Origin: Chloroflexota bacterium
Lineage (GTDB): Bacteria > Chloroflexota > Anaerolineae > Aggregatilineales > Phototrophicaceae
Reading direction: 5' to 3'
DNA: 36,094 bases
NCBI GenBank assembly: GCA_023430545.1
Contig: JAEZAF010000101.1
Location: 1-36,094, forward strand
The notes under the pieces: generated by a model
Seen by the model: the letters and a program-made list of their open reading frames with translations, nothing else
Database searches by the model: none
What the model was told of the DNA's origin: nothing
In this document: positions 23,404 through 32,200 of the stretch, piece by piece
How the letters are laid out: each line of letters opens with the position of its first letter
Numbering within the stretch: position 1 is the first letter of the stretch
Made by a program: the position numbers and the translations under genes

Positions 23404-23652
23404 TTAATAATCGACGGTGATGCTCTCGCTCAGACGGACTTCGTACAGGGCGCGGTGCTTGACGGCATCACCGAAGATCGAAATCCCGCTGTTGACCGTG
23501 ATGAGGCCGACGGTGCCGAGCAGAAACCAGCGCCAGAAAGGGCGTCCGCGTGATTTCAGGCTGATGGCCTGCCCGGTGATGCTGAGTCCCAGCCCGATCA
23601 GCGCCAGACCACGCGGCGCGAGCGTGTCCCATTTCTCGTAATGCTCGTTCAT
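23404..23652 (-). CDS. small membrane protein, 82 aa
   Basis: Two hydrophobic segments (RGLALIGLGLSITGQAISL and FWRWFLLGTVGLITVNSGI) joined by a basic loop (KSRGRP) suggest a hairpin in the inner membrane. No family recognised. ATG 23652 has AAGGAA seven bases upstream. A start 23 codons earlier lacks support. First gene of a three-gene operon with the CsaA-like protein. Confidence 0.7.
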   Translation of the reverse strand: MNEHYEKWDTLAPRGLALIGLGLSITGQAISLKSRGRPFWRWFLLGTVGLITVNSGISIFGDAVKHRALYEVRLSESITVDY

Positions 23653-23732
23653 TTGGTGTTTCCTTCGGATGGCCTGTGAATCAATGCCTCCGATGGTACT
23701 CCTCACGGTCTTTGTGAGCAAGGGCGGCGCGA

Positions 23733-24626
23733 CTACACAATCGCCAGTACGCGTGCGGGGCCACCGGACCCCATTTCCCAGCGCGGCACACCGACGAAAA
23801 TCGTCGCCGGACGATCCTTGATCTGCGCGAGATTGTTAAGGCCTTCGATACCGTACTTTCCAGCGGCGAGGAAGGTCACATGCGCGTCGAAGGTGGCCGA
23901 ATTGCCGGGATCGAGGCTCAGCGTATCGACGCCAACGCCGCGAATATCGCGCTGTTCGACGAGGAAGGCTGCCGCCTCTGCACTGAAGCCGGGATAGTGC
24001 TGGACATCGTCAGCATCGGCATTGCGGAAGGCTGCCGCATCACTCCATTTTGCGTCCCAGCCGGAATACATAAACACCAGTGATCCCGCCGGAATTTCGC
24101 CGTTGGCGCTCTCCCACGCTTCGATGTCGGCAACATCGAGCGCGGCGTCGGGGTTTTCGGCGGCTTTGGCTGAGATGTCGATCACGATTGCCGGGGCGAT
24201 CAGCAGGTCCGCCGCATAGTTGTCTATGGTCTCGGCTCCAGCGACGAAGTGCGCGGGGGCATCAATATGCGTGCCTGCATGTTCGGTGAACGTCCAGCGC
24301 TGGATGTAAAAGCCGTCATTCTCAACGGTGACATAATCCTCACGCTTCGGCTCTTCACCGGGCAGATAGACCGGCATGGTGGTGCTGAAAACGTGCGTCA
24401 GGTCGATGACTTCACCGGTCGCACCAGCCGATGCTTCAGCGGTCGGCTCAGCGGTCGCATCCTGCGCGGCCACCGGTGCGATCATCGCGGCGAGTGCGGC
24501 ACTGGTGGCTGTCAGCCCGCCCAGTTTCAGGAAACCGCGTCGGCTGAGGTTCGGGGCCGATTCCTTCGTGAGACCTTCTTTGGCGATACGTTCACGGACG
24601 AGTTTGGCAACTTCTGGAGAGCACAT
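23733..24626 (-). CDS. Tat-exported cyclase-family (kynurenine formamidase-like) hydrolase
   Basis: 297 residues. The Tat signal is SRRGFLKLGG (28-37), followed by TSAALAAMIAPVAAQ. A short linker rich in TAEPTAEAS precedes the cyclase domain (about 73-295). The metal-binding motif is HAGTHIDAPAH (116-126), and DLTHVFSTTMPVY is the typical opening. Enzymes of this family hydrolyse amides or lactones, e.g. formylkynurenine; the substrate here is unknown. I chose ATG 24626 because AAAGGA lies about nine bases upstream. The 27 longer codons lack a ribosome-binding site and would bury the twin-arginine motif. A TTGACA promoter lies upstream. Confidence 0.92.
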   Translation of the reverse strand: MCSPEVAKLVRERIAKEGLTKESAPNLSRRGFLKLGGLTATSAALAAMIAPVAAQDATAEPTAEASAGATGEVIDLTHVFSTTMPVYLPGEEPKREDYVTVENDGFYIQRWTFTEHAGTHIDAPAHFVAGAETIDNYAADLLIAPAIVIDISAKAAENPDAALDVADIEAWESANGEIPAGSLVFMYSGWDAKWSDAAAFRNADADDVQHYPGFSAEAAAFLVEQRDIRGVGVDTLSLDPGNSATFDAHVTFLAAGKYGIEGLNNLAQIKDRPATIFVGVPRWEMGSGGPARVLAIV

Positions 24627-24731
24627 ACCGGCAGTCCTTTCAGTAAAGACAGTGAACAGAATGGTGTAAATGAATGGAAAAATCAGCGAACCGAAGGCTG
24701 CGCCCAACAGCCTGATGCGTCGGTCTGACGA

Positions 24732-24762
24732 TAAATAGAACGCTCTGCCGAACGTCTGTCAA
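24732..24762 (-). promoter_or_regulatory. promoter of cyclase gene
   Basis: Minus-strand TTGACA (24762-24757), then TCTATTTA (24739-24732), giving a 17-19-base spacer depending on the hexamer chosen. The leader would be about 100 bases. Confidence 0.65.
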
Positions 24763-24811
24763 CTATTTCTCGTTGGTATCATGTAGGAAATTGGAGCGAT
24801 TTTGGGGACGC

Positions 24812-24955
24812 GGGACGGCACGCAGGCCGTCCCCTACACCATTTCTGATAAACCATTGCAGCGGCGGGAAGAATACTATCCCTGAAAAATTGCGGACATG
24901 CCGTTGCATGTCCCTACAACGCGATCTGTAGGGAGGCCCAATGGGGCGGCCCGCC
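24812..24955. repeat. cluster of three REP-like palindromes
   Basis: GGGACGGC/GCCGTCCC (24812-24833, followed by CTAC) and GGACATGC-CGTT-GCATGTCC (24894-24913, followed by CTAC) are perfect. A diverged third starts TAGGGAGGCCC at 24929. They use the TAGGGACA...TGTCC pattern seen elsewhere in the window. The gap 24627-25220 otherwise holds the cyclase promoter and, before 25221, an AT-rich region likely to carry the response-regulator promoter, which I could not pin down. Confidence 0.8.
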
Positions 24956-25220
24956 AACGCCCTGACATGGGCAGAAAGAATTCCGCACCTCTCCATCCGT
25001 TAACCGACTGCAACCGGCATTTGGGTTTGATTTCGAATTGATTTGAACACGGTTTGCATTTGCGATCTTTCGGGTAATTTAACCTCCGCCTGCTTGACGG
25101 TCATACCGAACTTATATGCAGCATTAACGCAAATCGTGTATCATGAAGTATGGGTTTATCACCGATCTTATTACAAATGTAATCACCAATGATGATCATC
25201 AGAAAAGTTAAGGGGACGGC

Positions 25221-26162
25221 ATGAGCAAAGGTCGCATCCTGGTCGTCGAGGATGACCTCGACATTTCGAATATGCTGCGGATTTACTTTAGCGGGCAGGG
25301 CTATGAAGTACAGGTTGCCCCACGCGGCGGGGATGCGCTTTCCATTACCCGTCGTCAGCTGCCTGAACTGATCATGCTGGACATCATGCTGCCAGATATG
25401 AACGGCTACGATGTCTGCCGTGAACTGCGCACCACCACCCGCACGAGTCATATCCCGATTATCTTTCTGACACAGAAGGATGAACGCAGCGACAAGATCA
25501 TCGGCCTCGAGCTGGGGGCTGACGATTATGTTACGAAGCCGTTCGACATCGAAGAACTCAAGCTGCGCGTGCAGAACTCGATCAACACATCGCGCCGCCG
25601 TGTGAGCATGGACCCGAAATCCAACCTGCCGACGGGCCGCCTGATCGAAGATCACCTGCGCTCGCTGATGCGTGCCTCCAAGCCGTGGACGTACATCGAC
25701 ATCAAGATCAACAATTTCGACACCTTTTCCGAGGTGTACAGCTTCATCGCCGGTGACGAAGTGATCCGCTTTATGGCACTGCTGCTCGGTGAAGTGGTGG
25801 AAGAACTCGGTACGCCGGATGACTATATCGGCCATCCGGGGCGCGATAATTTCGTCATCATCACGCACCTGACCGATCCGAAGCGCCTGCAGGAACGGCT
25901 GACGGCCCGCTTCAATGAAGAGGTGAAGCAGCATTACTCGTTCATCGACCGTGAGCGCGGGTACATTCTGGTCCCCAGTCAGGATACCGAACGCCGCGCC
26001 GAGCTGATGACACTTTCGATTGGTTCGGTCTCGACGGCGACGCACCAGTTCTCCGACATCCGCGAGATCACCGAGATGGCCGCTGAGGACCGCCGCAACC
26101 GTAATGGAAGCGGTGTCAGCAGCGATAACGACAGCACCCAGTCCCTGCTGACTTCCTGGTAA
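25221..26162 (+). CDS. response regulator with degenerate GGDEF-like domain
   Basis: 313 residues. The receiver domain (1-120) has acidic EDD (10-12), phospho-acceptor Asp54 in MLDIMLPDMNGYDV, Thr84 and Lys106 (VTKPFD). A GGDEF-like fold follows (about 130-280): SNLPTGR in place of DPLTGL, IDIKINNFDTFSEVY in the cofactor region, and GRDNF (207-211) in place of GGDEF. It should therefore not make c-di-GMP but may bind nucleotide or serve in dimerisation. The strand with LSIGSV late in the domain is kept. The start ATG has AAGGGGA just upstream. It is the first gene of the signalling block and likely receives phosphate from the giant kinase. Confidence 0.9.
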   Translation: MSKGRILVVEDDLDISNMLRIYFSGQGYEVQVAPRGGDALSITRRQLPELIMLDIMLPDMNGYDVCRELRTTTRTSHIPIIFLTQKDERSDKIIGLELGADDYVTKPFDIEELKLRVQNSINTSRRRVSMDPKSNLPTGRLIEDHLRSLMRASKPWTYIDIKINNFDTFSEVYSFIAGDEVIRFMALLLGEVVEELGTPDDYIGHPGRDNFVIITHLTDPKRLQERLTARFNEEVKQHYSFIDRERGYILVPSQDTERRAELMTLSIGSVSTATHQFSDIREITEMAAEDRRNRNGSGVSSDNDSTQSLLTSW

Positions 26163-26255
26163 AAGGCAGACCGCATCCACATTATGCAGCGCGCCAGTAC
26201 CGGGCCGGGTCATTACAGGCCGAATCAGAAGCCAGTGTTTTAAGGCGAACGAAAT

Positions 26256-29200
26256 ATGGAAGTTGCACTGATTCTCTTTATCGGTGGCGTGATTACCGTC
26301 ACCTGGCTGTATTACTGGACACGACTTCAGCAGCGCGTCCAGCTTGAAGGCGCTGGCGATGCGCTTCAGGGGGAACTGCTGGCAGAGGATTCTGCCGAAC
26401 TGGTTTCGCATGAGGAACTGAGCCACATCACCGATGCGGTGCTGGTTTCGCGTGCGCATGGTCAGTTGGTGTATGCCAACACGCCTGCCCGTGAGATGAT
26501 CGGCATGAACGGCGGCGCACCCAATCTGGAATATATCGCACGGATGGCGAAACCGGCGGACAGCTTCCTTGAGCTGTTCTCGGAAGAGCGCCAGTCGGCG
26601 TTCCGTCTGGGTACACGCTGGGTAGAGGCTTCGTCGCACCGTATCCCCGGCCCCGGAGAGATCCGCACGCTGGTGGTGATGCGCGAGATCAACGGCGGCA
26701 GCACCGGCAGCGGCGACAGCCTCGACTTCTCCAAAGCGATTACGATGATCAATCAGATCGGTGAGACGATTGACGCCAGCATCGGTGTGGATCAGACGCT
26801 GCAAACGCTGCTGACGATCATCGGCCAGCACATTCGCTTTGACGCTGGGGAGATCAACCTGCGCGACGCGCAGACCGGCGCATTTTCTCCACGCGGCTGG
26901 ATTGGCGATTCGCTCTATCAGATCCGACTGGCCGAGCAGGGCAGTATCTATCAACCCGGTGAAGGGCTGACCGGCTGGATCGCGCAGCACCGGCAGCCGC
27001 TGAATATCCCGGAAATCGGCAAAATCGATCTTGCACCCAAGGTGCAGGAGCATGACTATCACAGCTTTATCGGTGTGCCGCTGCTGGCGGGTATCGAGGA
27101 TGAACAGCTCATCGGCACGCTGGAACTGGCGGGCACGACGCCGCGCAAGTTCTCCGCCGGGGATTTCGCGCTGCTTCAGGCCGTCAGCAAATCTGCGGCG
27201 GGGGCGATTCATAACGCCGCGCTGTATGCCGGTCAGGTGCGCCGTATTGAAGACATCACCATGCTGCAGAACATGGTCGATAAGCAGATCAGCGACCAGC
27301 AGTCCGCCTATCAGGATGCGCTGCGGACGGACACCAGCGCGAACAGTCAGGAAGCCGCCCCCACTGATCCCACGCGACCGGGAGTCAATGGCACTGCGGA
27401 GTCGTCCAATACCGAAGTCTTCCGCGTGCTGTCGGAGCGTGTCGCTCAGCTTGCAGATGCGCAGATCGCCGGGGTTTATCTTTACGATGACACGACCCGA
27501 CGCCTGCTGCCGGTGCTGCCGTTCTACGGCCTGCCGGATGTGATCGCCCGCAGCGGTTCAATTGACCTGCCGCCGGAAAGCCCGCAGCGCGACATCTTCG
27601 AGCATCACTCCTACTGGGTGACGAACGAAGCGCGTGAAGAAGCCCTGCTGGAAGCGCTCGGCCTGCAAACGCTGCTCGAACTCGGCAATATTCAGAATAT
27701 GGTCTGGCTGCCGCTTCAGGCGGGACGCCAGCGCATCGGCATGATGATGGTCGCCAATCACCTTGTGGGCGGCTTTACCCCGCGTGATATCACCAATTTA
27801 CAGGCGCTGGCGGCACAGCTTGCCGTCGTGGTGGAAAAGGTCAAGCTGCTTCAGCGCGAACAGAGCATCGAAGCGCAGCTTTCCGCCATGCAGGAGATCA
27901 CCTATGTGATCGGTGCGCTGACCGCCGAAAGTGATTTCTACGCCAGCATCACGTCGCGCATCGCCGCCCTGATGGGCATCGAGATGTGCGGTATCCTGCT
28001 CTATGACGAAGAGAAGCAGAAGCTCGTCAGCCGTCTGCCGTTCCACGGTGTGCCGGATGATGTGATCCGTGATTACAGCATCAGCCTTGAGCCGGGGAGT
28101 GTTTACGACGAACTCTGGACCGACGAGCGCTACTGGTACAGCAATCGCGTCCAGACCGATACGCTGACCTATTCCGCGGGTCTCGATCAACTGGCTGCCG
28201 ACCTCAACGTCCAGAAGACGCTGTTCGCGGTGCTGGAAAGCGGCGGTCGCAAACTCGGTGTGGTACAGGCCTCGAATAAGCTCAATGGACAGGATTTCAC
28301 CGACGCAGATGCGCGTCTGCTGCTGACCTTTGCGACACAGGCCGCCGCCGTGATCGAAAATGCACGGCTCTTCCAGGAAATCCAGCAGCGCTCTGAGATG
28401 GCGCAGCAGCTTCGCCGTCTGGCGGAAGCCGCCGGAAGTGTCGCCACAGACGAAGATGCGCTTCAGGACCTGCTCGGCGAAATTGCGCGTGTGATGAACA
28501 GCAAGATCGCGTTCGTCAACATGCTGAGCCAGGGCGGAACGCTCGTCACCTATCCGAACTGGATGTACGGCATCGAACTGAATGAACCGATCGTTCAGGA
28601 TACGTATTCTCCGGGTTTTGAGCACAGTGTCGTCCGGTCTCGTCGTCCGTTCCTGAGTAACAACGTGGCGCGGGATGTGCGTGTGCTGACCTCGTATCGT
28701 GAGCTTTCAAAACAGTTGGGCATTCACAGCACGCTGATGGTCCCACTGGTGGTCGGTGACAAAGTACTGGGCGAACTCGGCATCAGCAACCGCGAAAACG
28801 GGGACTATGTCGAAGAAGACCTGAGTATGCTCGATACGATCGGCGCACAGATCAGCGCCGCGCTTGACCGTCTGCTGCTGTACCGTGCGACCGGCCAGAA
28901 CCTGACCCGTCGTATGGAAGAACTCGACGCGATCTCGCGTATCAGCAACGAGCTGACGATCACGCTCGACTTCGACCAGATCCTGAACATGATCCGCAAG
29001 GAAGCGCTCAACGCCACCGACGCCAACGGCGCGACCGTCGCGCTGCTTCAGCCGCAGGACAAATGGCCGTCTCCAACGGAGCCGCTGATCGAGCGCCGTC
29101 TGGGGAACGCCCGTGTGATGACCGAGCTGGCGGATGTCGAGCACCGCGCCATTATCCGCGGCGGCACCAGCAGCATTGTCGATGATTACACCCTGACAGA

Positions 29201-32200
29201 GGATCTGACTGCCTCTCCGCCGGAAGCGCGTTCTGCGCTGGCCGCCTCGATTGTCTATCATAATGAGGTCGTCGGCGTGCTGCACCTGTACCATGCCGAG
29301 CCGAATCACTTCGATGATCAGTCTGCTGCCTTCGTGCATACACTGGCGGTCAAGGCATCGCTCGGATACGGGAACGCTGTCCGCTTTGAAGAGCAGATGG
29401 AACGCAGCGAACGCCTGCGCCGCCGTGTCGAGCAGTTGAATCGTATCTTCGAGCTTGGCAATATGCTGCCGAGCAGCACTGAGCCGGTCATGGTGCTGGA
29501 AGCCGTGGCCTATTCCGTCCAACAGGCCGTCGGTTATGACATCGTGCTGATGCTCAGTGTCGATGACGATAACGGCGTGGTGCGGCGTGTCGCCCATGCC
29601 GGGATGCCGCTGGAAGCCTTCGAACGCACCCGTGATCAGCGAGTGCCGCTGGCCGCGCTGGAAAAACTGCTGAGCTATGAGCAGTACATGACCAGCGAAT
29701 CGTATCTCTTCCCGGCGGAAGAACGCGCCATCTGGTATCACCGCGAACTGGACGGCCTGACGCTCACCTTCGAGGGCAAGCGCGGTATCGCCTATGAGAA
29801 CAGTCAAAGCTGGCGCGATGGTGACCTGCTGCTGGTGCCGATTCGCGGCACAACGGGCCGACTGCTGGGCCTGATGAGCCTTGATCTGCCGCAGGATAAC
29901 CACCGCCCTGACCGCATGACGATTGAAGTGCTGGAGATCTTCGCGCATCAGGCATCCGCGACACTGGAAAACGCCCGTCTGTATCGCGCCAGTGTCGGCA
30001 GTGCCGAGCAGGAAGTCCGGCTGAACGAGGTCATGGAGTCGGTTGCCAGTACGCTTGATGTCAATCAGATCGTGGACGCCGTCGCCAGCGGTATCAGCCG
30101 ACTGCTGCCGGCCACCCGTCTGACGGTCGCGCTGCTGGATGCTGAGCGCAAGGGCTTTGAAGTCGTCCGCGTGACCCTCGAAGCCGACGGCACCTTCCAG
30201 TCCAGCCGTGACCGCCGCGTGAGCCTGGGGCGTACGGCGCTGGGCCACGTCTATCTGCACCGTGATGATCTGGTGTACCGCGCCAGTGACCCTGATCTGC
30301 CCGATTTTGAAGATCTGCGGACGTGGGTCAGCAATGGGGACAAGGTTGGCATCGTCCTGCCGCTGGTTACGGGTGGTGAATGCCTCGGCGCGATGCAGGT
30401 CGGCAGCACACGCTCCGAACCGCGTGCTTTCCTCAGTTCACAGTCGCTGCTGAAGCGTCTCGCACAGTTGGTCGCCGCCTCGGTACAGAATGCGCGCCTG
30501 TTCAATCAGGCCTACAGCCTTCAGGTGCTCAACCAGTCGGTGGTTGAGGCCATCCAGCAGGGTATTGTCGTGCTGAACAGCTCTGGCCGGATTGTCAGCA
30601 TCAACGAGTACATGCGTAACCGCTATGGCTGGCAGGACAGCTCTGCCGGTCAGGATCTGTTCGTGTATCGGCCTGAACTGCTGGACCTGATCGGTCGCGA
30701 ACTGCGCTTCGTGCTGGAAAATGGTATCCCGCAGGAACGTGTCAACCAGATGACCATCGAACCTGATGAGGAAATGCTGGTCCGCAACTTCTATATGTAT
30801 CCGATGCTCTCCAATGAGTCGGTGCGCGGCGCGGTGCTGCTGGTCGAAGATGTGACCGAACGTGCCCAGCTTGAAGAGGCGATGGAAGCCCGTGCCAATC
30901 AGTTGGCCGCGCTGACCGCTGTTTCCACCCGCATCACCGCCACACTGGAACGCGAAGAGGTCATCACCGTCTCGCTTCAGGAGATGAGCCAGCTCATCCG
31001 CTATAACACCATGACACTCTGGCGGCGCAGTGGTTCGTCGCTGGTACTGATCGGTACCGCGGGGACCGAAGGCATCGACTCCAATCAGGAGACGCGCATC
31101 CGCATCGCTGATTATGACCGCGTGCGTCAGGTGGTGGAGAAGCGTCAGGTGGTGGTCGTTAACAGCGAGAACCCCATGACCGAAGAACTGCTGCCGGGTG
31201 AAACCGAAGTCCGCAGTTGGATGGGCGTGCCGCTGGTCAATCAGTCGCACGTGATCGGCCTGATCGCGCTGACGCAGACCACACCGAACGTCTACGACAG
31301 CATCTCCGATCAGAATATCGCGATGGCGTTTGCCAGTCAGGTCGCGATTTCTATCACCAACGCTGACCTGTTTGAGCAGACCTTCGACCGCACCAACGAG
31401 TTAGGGACGCTGCTGGAAGCTGCACAGGCGACCTCGGCTTCACAGGACATCAATCAGGTGCTGGCAACGGTCACGCAGTTGATGCTCGGCGCACTGGAAA
31501 TGGATCAGTGCCGCATCATGATCTGGAACGAGGTCGAACGCACCCTCGACGTGCAGGTCGATACCAGTCCGATCGACCCCAGCCGGACGGCTGCACCGGG
31601 CACACAGTACCCACTGCTGAACGACTCGGCGCATATCCACGCACTGAAGGAACGCGATGTCGTCGTGCTGTCGCAGAATGACCGCACCGAACAGTTCCCG
31701 CGTGAGATGCACGCCCTGATCGACGATCAGGTGATGGCCCGTATGCTGGTCCCGCTGGCCTCACCGGAAGGCTCGATTGGTCTGATCCAGCTTGACCAGT
31801 TCGCCAATGATGGCCGTGAGATGACACAGCAGAAGGTGCGTCTGGCGCGTGCGCTCGGCTCTCAGGTGTCGGTCGCCATCCAGAACGCCCGCCTGACTTC
31901 CGAAATGGCGACGATGTTCAACGAGGCGCTGGTGATCAATGACCTCAGCCGCGCCATTTCGACCAAACTCAATCTGGAAGAGATGATCGCCATCGTCCGC
32001 GATCAGATCCCCGCGCTGACGGGTTCCAGTGAACTGTATCTGGCGCTGCGCCAGCCGAATACCGATATGATCTTCTTCCCGGTCGCGGTGCGCAAAGGCC
32101 AGCCCTATGAGATCCCGCCGCGAACGCTCGGCAAGGATGAAGTCTCGCACATCATCAGAACCGGACGCCAGCTCAGCCTCGGTGCGGACTACTACACACC

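Noticed and set aside
25101..27212. Minus-strand open frame of 703 codons
   Set aside because: It lies antisense to the response regulator and the kinase, both with clear domains. Its composition (His, Gln and Arg rich) is the usual shadow of GC-rich coding DNA.
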